Of a stretch of DNA of 64,000 nt, positions 1-6,761 are shown piece by piece; positions within the stretch are counted from its first letter, which is position 1; every line of letters begins with the position of its first letter. The translations under genes and the position numbers were made by a program. The notes under the pieces were generated by a model that saw nothing but the letters and a program-made list of their open reading frames with translations, made no database searches and was not told the DNA's origin. Source of the stretch: Gelidibacter gilvus (lineage in GTDB: Bacteria; Bacteroidota; Bacteroidia; Flavobacteriales; Flavobacteriaceae); contig NZ_SDDZ01000001.1 of assembly GCF_004115975.1 (NCBI RefSeq), positions 124,001 to 188,000 on the forward strand, read 5' to 3'.

Positions 1-420
1 TTTTCTAAGTTCCTGTTTAACGTCACTAACCAGGCCCATATTGGCATTCTCATCCACTTTAAGAGCTACGGTCAAAAAAGGTACTAATTCCTCTCTTTTT
101 GTCGCTCTTTCAGACGCTATGAAAGATTTAATATCTACTAAATCGGCAAACTTATCATTAAGCTGAATCCGAGATTCTTTTCCATATTGTCCTTGGAAAG
201 CTTCTTGTGGTTTTCCAATATAAATATACATTATCAAATCCTTCTTATCAAGTTTTTCAACCTGGTCAGCATATGGTAATTTGTTTTCAATCTTCAATGT
301 CGTTTCACGCATTGTAGTTGCCACCATAAAAAAGAACAATAGCATAAATACAATGTCAGGTAATGACGCTGTCGATATTGCCGGTAAATCTCCTGACTTC
401 TTTTTATTAAATTTGGCCAT
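1..420 (-). CDS. exbD: ExbD/TolR-family energy transducer, partial (C-terminus outside window)
   Basis: Reading on the minus strand from the ATG at 420-418, 140 codons stay open to the window edge, so the C-terminus is missing. The N-terminus is short and basic, followed by one membrane helix (about residues 18-38). The helix contains the aspartate of the family in the context SLPDIVFML. The rest would be periplasmic. ExbD/TolR proteins pair with ExbB/TolQ to use the proton gradient to drive outer-membrane transport through TonB, or envelope constriction in the Tol system. It lies 21 bp downstream of a second exbD, as the distal member of an exbB-membrane protein-exbD-exbD operon. Family assignment is firm; whether it serves TonB, Tol or another system cannot be read from the sequence. 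Confidence 0.9.
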   Translation of the reverse strand, partial: MAKFNKKKSGDLPAISTASLPDIVFMLLFFFMVATTMRETTLKIENKLPYADQVEKLDKKDLIMYIYIGKPQEAFQGQYGKESRIQLNDKFADLVDIKSFIASERATKREELVPFLTVALKVDENANMGLVSDVKQELRK

Positions 421-441
421 TATTGATGTTTTTCTAAATTA

Positions 442-1041
442 TTATTGAACTTCTGACAGTTTCTGAGGATATTCAACTTTAACCCTATCGATTTTCTCTT
501 TCAGAGATTCCTTGTTTCCTATCCAATTGACATCGCTATAATTGGCTTCCATTTCCTTTAAAGTCTTCCCATAAAGTTCTGTGGCTCTTCTATCTCTCAG
601 TTGATTATAAGCTGCTACCAACTCATTCTGAACAGAGATATAAGTACCATACTTGGTTTCTCTCTCATTTTTCAATGAAATGATGGCCTTGTCGGGATTA
701 TCAGATGATTTAGGATCTTTTTTCCCTTTACAATAAGTACAAGCATCCTCTCCTGAACCACCACCGTTGTCCAAAAATTCGACCGCTGCTTTTCTCAGAT
801 CTTTAAGCTCCATTAACTCATCTTCAACCATAAGCTGATTTCTTCCGTTAATAAGAACTGTAAAAATATTCTTCTGCCTAATAATAGGAGGCGTCACTTC
901 TGTATCATCTATTGGAGGTAATCTTCTGTTTAAACCCGAATCAGTTTCAATGGTAGTTGTTACCAAGAAAAAGATAAGAAGTAAGAATGCAATATCAGCC
1001 ATGGATCCTGCATTAACTTCGGGTGCTGATCTTTTTGCCAT
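442..1041 (-). CDS. exbD: ExbD/TolR-family energy transducer with periplasmic CxxC
   Basis: This 199-residue protein has a short cytoplasmic N-terminus, one membrane helix (about residues 14-31) with the proton-pathway Asp16 in SMADIAFLL, and a long periplasmic part. It is longer than classical ExbD (about 140 residues). The extra length includes a Gly-rich loop with a Cys101-x-x-Cys104 pair (ACTYCKGKK), which could form a disulfide or bind metal; that is inference. It starts 2 bp after the preceding membrane protein gene and is followed 21 bp later by a second exbD, so the two probably form a heteromeric ExbD pair working with the ExbB at 1518-2300. The start is chosen because the transmembrane helix follows directly. 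Confidence 0.92.
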   Translation of the reverse strand: MAKRSAPEVNAGSMADIAFLLLIFFLVTTTIETDSGLNRRLPPIDDTEVTPPIIRQKNIFTVLINGRNQLMVEDELMELKDLRKAAVEFLDNGGGSGEDACTYCKGKKDPKSSDNPDKAIISLKNERETKYGTYISVQNELVAAYNQLRDRRATELYGKTLKEMEANYSDVNWIGNKESLKEKIDRVKVEYPQKLSEVQ

Positions 1042-1043
1042 AG

Positions 1044-1496
1044 TTACTTAGTTATTTTTTTGATTCCTGATAATGCCATTGCTGCCGCAGCACCAATAAT
1101 AAGAATGTAAAATGCTACTAGGCCTGCACCAACCATGTGTGACTCACCTTCTGTGGCTGGAGCGCCGTTGTAATAATAATTACCAGCATCCGAACCACTA
1201 GACAATACGTAAGATATTATCAATACTCCTACAAAGGCCCCTACGCCAATTAACGTACTTTTCAAGGAACTTGTATTTGTAAACAAGTTTTGTAATACGA
1301 AAATTAGAACAAGTACAATGGTCAAAGCAAAAATAAAGTAAGTTACATAAAGCATTGGATCAAGGATGGCACTATCGCCATCTGTAGCCGCAGATTGAAT
1401 TGCCGTATCACCTTTTGAGATAATTGTCACCAAAAAGATAATACCTGCAAGACCCAAAAGTGCCGCTACTATTTTTAATATTTTGTGTAAATTCAT
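1044..1496 (-). CDS. Four-helix membrane protein of the ExbB/ExbD operon, function unknown
   Basis: This 150-residue protein has about four predicted membrane segments: residues 8-26, 48-70, 80-99 and 122-143. Between the last two lies a Ser/Gly/Asn/Tyr-rich loop (SGSDAGNYYYNGAP). I do not recognise a named family. The gene sits between exbB (21 bp upstream) and exbD (2 bp downstream) on the same strand, so it is very probably co-transcribed and may be an accessory subunit of the ExbB-ExbD motor. That role rests on position only. Confidence 0.8.
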   Translation of the reverse strand: MNLHKILKIVAALLGLAGIIFLVTIISKGDTAIQSAATDGDSAILDPMLYVTYFIFALTIVLVLIFVLQNLFTNTSSLKSTLIGVGAFVGVLIISYVLSSGSDAGNYYYNGAPATEGESHMVGAGLVAFYILIIGAAAAMALSGIKKITK

Positions 1497-1517
1497 AGTT
1501 TTCTTTAATTGTGCGGT

Positions 1518-2300
1518 TTATCTTTTGTATCTCACTAGCATATCCATCAACGTGATAGATGCATCTTCCATATCATTTACAATGCTATCAATCTTAGCGA
1601 TGATGTAATTGTAAAAAACTTGAAGAATAATAGCTACGATAAGACCAAATACCGTTGTTAAAAGTGCTACTTTAATACCACCTGCAACAAGTGAAGGTTG
1701 CATATCTCCAGCAGCTTCAATTTTATCAAAGGCTTGGATCATACCAATTACTGTACCCATGAAACCAAGCATTGGCGCCAATGCGATGAACAATGAAATC
1801 CAAGACACGTTTTTCTCCAACTGACCCATTTGTACACCACCGTAAGCAATAACAGCTTTTTCAGCAGCATCCAAATCTTCATCAGCCCTATCCAATCCTT
1901 GGTAATAAATAGAGGCAACAGGTCCTTTTGTATTTCTACAAACTTCTTTTGCAGCTTCGATACCACCTGATTGTAAAGCATCTTCTACATTCTGTACTAA
2001 TTTTTTAGTATTGGTAGTTGATAAGTTTAAAAAGATAATTCTTTCAATGGCGATAGCTAGTCCTAAAATTAAACAAAGCAATACAATACCCATAAAGCCT
2101 GGGCCACCTTCAATAAAACGTTTCTTTAATTCTTGATGAAACCCAAGATCCTCTTCTCCAGCCTGAGCCGAAGTGTCTTCTTGTGTTACTGTTGCAACAG
2201 TTGTAGTTGCCATTGACGCTGTAGCCGCATAGTTATTTGCACTTACAGTTCCGAAAGCCATGATTCCTGCAATGGCTAGGGTAGAAAATAGTCTTTTCAT
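1518..2300 (-). CDS. exbB: MotA/TolQ/ExbB-family proton channel
   Basis: ExbB/TolQ-family subunit of a proton-driven motor. An upstream in-frame ATG at 2354 would add 18 residues, but the ATG at 2300 opens a clean signal-like sequence (MKRLFSTLAIAGIMAFG), so 2300 is preferred and gives 260 residues. After the N-terminal hydrophobic segment comes a short periplasmic stretch, a membrane helix near residues 70-90, a cytoplasmic domain, and the two conserved C-terminal helices around 165-190 and 210-235 (WISLFIALAPMLGFMGTVIGM and the GGIKVALLTTVFGLIVA region). These carry the Gly, Thr and Pro pattern of the MotA/TolQ/ExbB domain. It heads the operon with the 150-residue membrane protein and two ExbDs. 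Confidence 0.93.
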   Translation of the reverse strand: MKRLFSTLAIAGIMAFGTVSANNYAATASMATTTVATVTQEDTSAQAGEEDLGFHQELKKRFIEGGPGFMGIVLLCLILGLAIAIERIIFLNLSTTNTKKLVQNVEDALQSGGIEAAKEVCRNTKGPVASIYYQGLDRADEDLDAAEKAVIAYGGVQMGQLEKNVSWISLFIALAPMLGFMGTVIGMIQAFDKIEAAGDMQPSLVAGGIKVALLTTVFGLIVAIILQVFYNYIIAKIDSIVNDMEDASITLMDMLVRYKR

Positions 2301-2496
2301 TGTTCTGATCTTAATTTTATTAGTTAAAGTGTTAAAGATATAAAAAAATTGCAATTAAAAAATAAAAATAAGGGAGAGTCTATCAGATTTAATATTGTTT
2401 CCAACCGTTTATCTCACCCATGGATTGCAAAATGAATTTCAATTAAATAGTTTGACTTTAATAAAAAAGAAAAATTATCATCTCAAAATTAAATTG

Positions 2497-2584
2497 CAGA
2501 GAGGAAGGGATTCGAACCCTCGACACCCTTTTGAGGTGTACACACTTTCCAGGCGTGCGCCTTCGACCACTCGGCCACCTCTCT
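2497..2584 (-). tRNA. tRNA-Ser (anticodon GGA)
   Basis: An 88-nt class II tRNA on the minus strand. The 7-bp acceptor stem AGAGAGG/CCTCTCT, the D-arm GGCCGAGTGG, a long variable arm and the T-loop GGTTCGAATCC are all visible. The anticodon loop CTGGAAA puts GGA at 2550-2548, reading UCC/UCU codons. CCA is not encoded. It stands alone between exbB and the asparaginase gene, with no clear neighbouring RNA genes. Confidence 0.97.
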
Positions 2585-2656
2585 AAAACTTATAGCTTAA
2601 TTGCTTTGCCAAATAACGAAAAAAAATATTGGCGTAAAAAATTTTATTCGTTAATT

Positions 2657-3688
2657 TTAAAACATTTCCCCTCTTAAAGAGGTTTCAAAGATGGTTTTGA
2701 ACGTTTTAGCAGAAATTTTCTCTCCCAACATATACATCAATTTGGTCACGGCAGCCTCTGTTGTGATGTCTTTTCCTGAAATAACACCTATATTCTTGAG
2801 TTGGGAACTGGTTTCATACTGCCCCATAATGACACTTCCGCCAGAACATTGCGTTACATTTATCACAGGAATTCCTTTTTTTATCGTTTGCTTGATCAGC
2901 TCAATAAACCAATTTTCTGTAGTTGTATTTCCTGCGCCATAAGTTTCTATGATGATTCCTTTAATATGAGGAGAGGAAAACATGCACTCTAAAACCGATT
3001 TTGAAATCCCCGGAAACAACTTAATTAATGCGATATTATTTTCAAGTTTCTTATGAACCGTGAATTTTTTACGGACATTTGGTTTGAAAAGATGCTCCTT
3101 TGACACTTTTAAATGCACTCCTGATTCTGCTAAATCAGGATAATTTAAGGATTCGAAGGCCTCAAAATGTTCTGCATTGATTTTTGTGGTTCTATTGCCT
3201 CGATAGAGTTTATATTCAAAATAAAGTCCCACTTCCTTAATTACTGGTTTGCCATGATGGCGCAAGGATGCCATTTGAATGGATGTAATGAGGTTTTCCT
3301 TGGCATCTGTACGTAAATCCCCGATGGGCAATTGAGATCCAGTTAAAATGACTGGTTTGGCTAAATTTTCTAACATAAAACTCAACGCAGATGCGGTATA
3401 GCTCATGGTATCACTCCCGTGCAAAACTACAAAACCATCAAAAGACTCATAATTGAGCTCAATAATTTCAGCAATTTGAACCCAATACTCCGGATTCATA
3501 TTAGAGGAATCAATCGGTTCTTGAAAAGAAATAGTTCTGATTTCGCAATCCAATAATTTCAATTCTGGGATTTGCTTCAGCAAATTACTAAAGTCAAAAG
3601 CTTTGAGAGCGCCAGTATCAGCATCTTTGATCATGCCAATGGTTCCGCCGGTATATATTAATAAAATGTTGGGTTGTTGGTTGGACAT
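2657..3688 (-). CDS. ansA: Type I (cytoplasmic) L-asparaginase
   Basis: A 343-residue enzyme that hydrolyses L-asparagine to aspartate and ammonia. The N-terminal nucleophile motif YTGGTIGM (about residues 12-19) and the second threonine motif HGSDTMSYTAS (about 89-99, usually GTDTM) are present, as is the DAKEN lysine motif near 128-132. No signal peptide is seen, which fits the cytoplasmic AnsA type rather than the periplasmic AnsB type. It starts 2 bp after the tatD stop codon on the same strand, so the two are likely co-transcribed. The length is normal for the family. Confidence 0.95.
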   Translation of the reverse strand: MSNQQPNILLIYTGGTIGMIKDADTGALKAFDFSNLLKQIPELKLLDCEIRTISFQEPIDSSNMNPEYWVQIAEIIELNYESFDGFVVLHGSDTMSYTASALSFMLENLAKPVILTGSQLPIGDLRTDAKENLITSIQMASLRHHGKPVIKEVGLYFEYKLYRGNRTTKINAEHFEAFESLNYPDLAESGVHLKVSKEHLFKPNVRKKFTVHKKLENNIALIKLFPGISKSVLECMFSSPHIKGIIIETYGAGNTTTENWFIELIKQTIKKGIPVINVTQCSGGSVIMGQYETSSQLKNIGVISGKDITTEAAVTKLMYMLGEKISAKTFKTIFETSLRGEMF

Positions 3689-3690
3689 AA

Positions 3691-4458
3691 TTATACTTTA
3701 AAGATGGCTTTAGAATTTTCAGTTGTAATTTCGGCAATTTTCTCCTGGGATAGTCCGTAGAGTTCAGATAGTTTTTCAAGTACCATTATAATGTAGGCAC
3801 TTTCATTGCGCTTGCCTCTGAATGGTGTTGGCGCTAAATAAGGAGAGTCTGTTTCTAAAACAATATGTTCTAAATCAATTTGATTCAAAAATTTGTCGAC
3901 GCCACCATTTTTAAAAGTGACCACGCCACCAATACCCAATTTCATATTGAACGAGATCGCACGTTTTGCCTGTTCTAAATCGCCAGTAAAGCAATGGAAG
4001 ATACCAAATAGATCCTCAGATCTTTCAGTTTCCAGAACCGCAAAGATTTCATCAAAAGCATCCCTACCATGGATCACGATGGGCAATTGGTACTGTTTTG
4101 CAAGGCGTATTTGATGTTTGAAAGCCTCTTGCTGGATATTTAAGGTGCTTTTGTCCCAATACAAATCGATACCGATTTCTCCAATAGCGATAAACTTTCT
4201 TTGAGAAAGCAGCTCTTCAACGTGGCTCAATTCGGCTTTATAATTTTCCTTGACTGAAGTGGGATGCAAGCCCGTCATCAAATGAACATAATCTGGGAAA
4301 TCGGCTTCCAACTGAAGCATGGCTTTTGTGTAAGTTGAATCTATGGCAGGAATAAAAAAACGCGTCACATTCGCTTTTATGGCGCGCTCCATCATTGCTT
4401 TTCGGTCTTCGTCAAAAGCACTACTATATAAATGGGTGTGTGTATCTGTAACAATCAT
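3691..4458 (-). CDS. tatD: TatD-family metal-dependent hydrolase (DNase)
   Basis: TatD-family TIM-barrel nuclease, 255 residues from the ATG at 4458. A longer frame opens at 4485, but the family starts directly before the metal motif, as in MIVTDTHTHLY. Metal and catalytic residues are visible: His-x-His in THTHLY, Glu in GEIGIDLYW, His in VIHGRDAFDE, His in FHCFTGD and Asp in ETDSPYLAP. TatD enzymes act as 3'-5' DNA exonucleases in oxidative DNA repair and DNA turnover. The asparaginase gene follows 2 bp downstream; the pairing is probably only transcriptional. Confidence 0.95.
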   Translation of the reverse strand: MIVTDTHTHLYSSAFDEDRKAMMERAIKANVTRFFIPAIDSTYTKAMLQLEADFPDYVHLMTGLHPTSVKENYKAELSHVEELLSQRKFIAIGEIGIDLYWDKSTLNIQQEAFKHQIRLAKQYQLPIVIHGRDAFDEIFAVLETERSEDLFGIFHCFTGDLEQAKRAISFNMKLGIGGVVTFKNGGVDKFLNQIDLEHIVLETDSPYLAPTPFRGKRNESAYIIMVLEKLSELYGLSQEKIAEITTENSKAIFKV

Positions 4459-4545
4459 GCTGCAAAAGTATAAGTTCTTTTGCAAATAACACCAATTAAC
4501 ACCTATAGTGTTAAAAGAAATCGTTGCGAAAATATGGTCTTATTA

Positions 4546-4737
4546 TTATAAGGTTTTTGGAAGATTCTGCGCGCTTTCATCAGCTTCTACGTTTTCAAAA
4601 ATGGCTTTTAAAACCGATGCACTTTCAAACGTCTCTTCGGTTTTAATCATTATTCTTCGCCCAAAAGTTTTGTTCCAAAAAAACTTTAGTCTGAAGATAA
4701 AGATTACAACCTGCATCACACGCATGCTGATTTCCAT
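4546..4737 (-). CDS. Possible small membrane-associated protein, uncertain
   Basis: A 63-codon frame fills much of the 376-bp gap upstream of tatD on the same strand. It reads as a hydrophobic, basic N-terminal half (VMQVVIFIFRLKFFW, then KTFGRRIM) followed by an acidic, helix-prone tail (TEETFESASVLKAIFENVE). That pattern looks more protein-like than the 93-codon frame on the opposite strand. An internal Met at codon 30 would give a 34-residue soluble peptide. I recognise no family and see no clear promoter. It may be a real small gene or chance. Confidence 0.3.
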   Translation of the reverse strand: MEISMRVMQVVIFIFRLKFFWNKTFGRRIMIKTEETFESASVLKAIFENVEADESAQNLPKTL

Positions 4738-4834
4738 ATGCCAAAAATACTTTCACATTATTATTGGATTAGGATATTGTCATTGGTAATTGTCCTATTT
4801 TTATGGCATAGAAAACGAAAAACCAATAATTTAG

Positions 4835-5290
4835 ATGATTAATAGTATTGACATGCCACTTCAGGATTTTCTTTTAGAAAAAGGATATATTAAAGTCAAA
4901 TTAAAACTGACCAAAACAAACCATTTCGAAATCAAAGCGACCCTAAATGGCGTCAAGGGCTTGTTTATTTTAGACACTGGTGCATCTAATTCTTGCGTAG
5001 GTTTTGAAGCCATTGAAACCTTTAACCTAACCGCTAAAGATTCTGAAATTAAAGCTGCAGGTGCTGGTGCAACTGATATGCTCACCCAGGTTTCCAAAAA
5101 AAATAAGCTTAAAATAGGAAAGTGGAAGAAGGATAAGGTGCCTCTCGTGCTTTTCAATTTAACCCATGTCAATACGGCACTTCTTAACTATAATTCAAAA
5201 CCAGTAGACGGCATTATAGGTGCCGACATTTTAAAGAAATCCAAGGCCATTATCGATTATGACAAACGCTATTTGTATTTGAAATTGTAA
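4835..5290 (+). CDS. Retropepsin-like aspartic protease, single domain
   Basis: A 151-residue protein with the aspartic-protease signature LDTGASNSC at about residues 46-54 and a downstream hydrophobic-Gly motif (VDGIIGADIL, about 128-137). This is the layout of single-domain retropepsin-like proteins that act as homodimers. There is no signal peptide or membrane segment, so it is probably cytoplasmic, and the substrate is unknown. The start at 4835 gives MINSIDMPLQ; the internal Met at 4853 is an alternative. The response regulator gene follows 60 bp downstream on the same strand, close enough for co-transcription, though an AT-rich promoter-like stretch lies between. Confidence 0.85.
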   Translation: MINSIDMPLQDFLLEKGYIKVKLKLTKTNHFEIKATLNGVKGLFILDTGASNSCVGFEAIETFNLTAKDSEIKAAGAGATDMLTQVSKKNKLKIGKWKKDKVPLVLFNLTHVNTALLNYNSKPVDGIIGADILKKSKAIIDYDKRYLYLKL

Positions 5291-5350
5291 TGATATTCCC
5301 GCTTTTTAATAAAAAATAGCTACCTTTAAATCCCTAATTAATTATCATTA

Positions 5351-5986
5351 ATGGCAGCGTCTATCATTATAGCAGATGATCATCCTCTTATCCTTAAAGG
5401 TCTCACCGATTTTTTAAAGGAAAAAGATTACAACCTCATTGGAAGTGCCGTTAATGGCAAGGAAGCTTTAGATATGGTTATATCCAAGAAGCCAGAAATT
5501 GCCATCTTAGATATACAAATGCCATTTTTAAGTGGTCTGGAAATCGCAGAAAAGTGTAAGGATTTAAATCTTTCTACAAAAATCATCCTTATTACTTTTG
5601 AAAAGGACGAAGCCATTTATAAGCAAGCAAAAGCTCTCGAAATCTACGGCTATGTACTTAAAGAATTCGCACTTGTTGAGATTGAAAATTGTATAGCAGC
5701 TGTATTGGACGGAAAATCCTATTTTAGTCCGGAACTGATTGAGTATTTAGAAATTCCTGAACCGCCAAAAGAATTACAGCTACTAACTCCAACTGAAATT
5801 GAAGTATTAAAACATATTGCCTTAAATAAAACAGCCAAAGAAATCGGTAGCATTCTTTTCATTTCTAGTAGAACGGTCGAAAAACACAAAAGCCATATCA
5901 TTAGAAAATTGGAGTTAGAGTCCAAAGGAGGGAGTTTAGCACTCTTTGCCAAAGAAAACGAGGAATTTCTTGATTTAAATACGTAG
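5351..5986 (+). CDS. Orphan NarL/LuxR-type response regulator
   Basis: A 211-residue two-component response regulator. The receiver domain (residues 1-120) has the acidic pair Asp9-Asp10, phospho-acceptor Asp54 in AILDIQMP, Thr82 and Lys104. A LuxR/GerE-type helix-turn-helix spans about residues 144-190 (LTPTEIEVLKHIA through ISSRTVEKHKSHI). No histidine kinase gene adjoins it, so it is an orphan locally. Its last codons and stop (5981-5986) lie inside a 16-bp palindrome (5980-5995) that recurs twice more downstream in front of short transcription units. It is therefore the obvious candidate to bind those sites; that is inference from position and from the palindromic targets of LuxR-type domains. 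Confidence 0.93.
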   Translation: MAASIIIADDHPLILKGLTDFLKEKDYNLIGSAVNGKEALDMVISKKPEIAILDIQMPFLSGLEIAEKCKDLNLSTKIILITFEKDEAIYKQAKALEIYGYVLKEFALVEIENCIAAVLDGKSYFSPELIEYLEIPEPPKELQLLTPTEIEVLKHIALNKTAKEIGSILFISSRTVEKHKSHIIRKLELESKGGSLALFAKENEEFLDLNT

Positions 5987-6028
5987 TTCTACGTATTGTT
6001 TGGTATTAAGATTATAGCCATCTTTACA
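5980..6028 (+). promoter_or_regulatory. TACGTAG box module 1 (palindrome plus promoter)
   Basis: TACGTAGTTCTACGTA (5980-5995) is a palindrome of two 7-bp arms around TT. It is followed by TTGTTTGG, 20 variable bases, and TTTACA at 6023-6028. The spacing from the TTG to TTTACA is 27 nt, identical in all three modules. The palindrome overlaps the end of the response regulator gene, and a short hairpin-terminated unit follows. Confidence 0.65.
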
Positions 6029-6097
6029 ATGCTATTAATCAATTCTCTTTAGGAGAATGAAAAAACTCTAGATTGTCAATAATCCAGAGCTTTTTCA
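6020..6097 (+). ncRNA. Candidate small RNA 1 downstream of TACGTAG box 1
   Basis: A probable short transcript of about 75 nt. It runs from the end of promoter module 1 through a 5' hairpin (ATTCTC 6042-6047 with GAGAAT 6053-6058, loop TTTAG) to an intrinsic terminator (CTCTAGATT 6066-6074 with AATCCAGAG 6081-6089, one mismatch, then CTTTTT). There is no meaningful reading frame, only Met-Lys-Lys-Leu-stop. Candidate 2 has the same order of parts with different hairpin bases. The exact 5' end is inferred. Confidence 0.4.
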
Positions 6098-6302
6098 AAA
6101 GGGAAATAGTATGAAGAATATTTTCAATCTTTCATTTCTTTTTTTGCTCCCATTTTAATTTCTTCTTTCATTACAGCCATTCCTACGAGTAGCATCGTGG
6201 GATGTTTTATTTCAAAAGTTCATTAAAGAAGTCTCAAATCCGCAGTCATTTTATTGGATTATGCCTTTATTTTAAGAAAAAAGTACATAATCACTCAAAA
6301 TA

Positions 6303-6351
6303 TACGTAGAACTACGTATTGTTTGGCATTACATAATTGTCGAAATTTACA
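6303..6351 (+). promoter_or_regulatory. TACGTAG box module 2 (palindrome plus promoter)
   Basis: TACGTAGAACTACGTA (6303-6318) repeats box 1 with the centre AA instead of TT. TTGTTTGGCA follows, and TTTACA lies at 6346-6351 with the same 27-nt spacing as in the other two copies. Confidence 0.65.
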
Positions 6352-6416
6352 GTGCTATTAATTCTTAGGGGAATTATTCATAAGGCTCTGGATCTTTATT
6401 GGTTCAGGGCTTTATT
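6343..6416 (+). ncRNA. Candidate small RNA 2 downstream of TACGTAG box 2
   Basis: A probable transcript of about 70 nt with the same layout as candidate 1. The shared start is TTTACAGTGCTATT. A 5' hairpin follows (AATTC 6360-6364 with GAATT 6371-6375 around TTAGGG), then a 10-bp terminator stem (GCTCTGGATC 6385-6394 with GGTTCAGGGC 6401-6410, including three G-U pairs) and TTTATT. Stem sequences differ from unit 1 but pairing is kept, which suggests selection on RNA structure. Confidence 0.4.
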
Positions 6417-6443
6417 GCTTCATAACCAAATCTCATTAAAAAA

Positions 6444-6492
6444 TACGTAGAACTACGTATTGTTTGACATCATATTATTAGTGAAATTTACA
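6444..6492 (+). promoter_or_regulatory. TACGTAG box module 3 (palindrome plus promoter)
   Basis: TACGTAGAACTACGTA (6444-6459) is identical to box 2. TTGTTTGACA follows, with TTTACA at 6487-6492 and the same 27-nt spacing. The leader then carries CCCTA-TT-TAGGG (6510-6521), a hairpin in the same place as those of units 1 and 2. The module leads to the 36-codon gene at 6576. Confidence 0.65.
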
Positions 6493-6575
6493 GTACTATT
6501 TGATTGATCCCCTATTTAGGGCAAGACACATACTCAAGTAAGCTAATAGAAACAACCTAAATCTCTAAAAAACTT

Positions 6576-6686
6576 ATGAAAATCATGAAAGATAATTTCA
6601 AAAGTGGCAATCGTTTACTAATCATAGGATTGATATCGAGCGCAATATTGATTATAACTGCAAATATTCTTGTTAATTTCTTTTAA
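6576..6686 (+). CDS. 36-residue single-span membrane peptide
   Basis: A short frame of 36 codons from the ATG at 6576. An internal ATG at 6585 would give 33. It has a basic N-terminus (KIMKDNFKSGNR) and then one hydrophobic segment of about 20 residues (LLIIGLISSAILIITANILV), so it should be a small inner-membrane protein with N-in topology. It is the only coding unit among the three TACGTAG-box modules, about 115 bp downstream of box 3, and is followed directly by a strong terminator. No known family is recognised. The clean Met, a composition typical of small membrane proteins and the framing signals support it as a real gene. Confidence 0.6.
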   Translation: MKIMKDNFKSGNRLLIIGLISSAILIITANILVNFF

Positions 6687-6700
6687 TTGTTAGTTGGTCA

Positions 6701-6740
6701 AAAAAAGGGCAACTTAATTAAATAAGTTGCCCTTTTTTAT
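6701..6740. terminator. Bidirectional intrinsic terminator
   Basis: The stem AAAAAAGGGCAACTTA (6701-6716) pairs with TAAGTTGCCCTTTTTT (6723-6738), with A- and T-runs on both sides. It can end both the small membrane peptide unit (plus) and the sucB-sucA operon, if the E1 and E2 genes are co-transcribed (minus). Confidence 0.9.
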
Positions 6741-6761
6741 TTTATAAATTCTTGTTTTTAC

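Noticed and set aside
4508-4789. 93-codon plus-strand frame in the gap before the aspartic protease gene
   Set aside because: Composition rich in Ser, Ile, Cys and Lys without domain pattern, and antisense to a more protein-like minus-strand frame; no promoter seen.
6112-6159. 15-codon frame MKNIFNLSFLFLLPF after the first candidate small RNA
   Set aside because: Very short, no terminator or promoter of its own, and not preceded by a TACGTAG box; more likely chance in AT-rich DNA.
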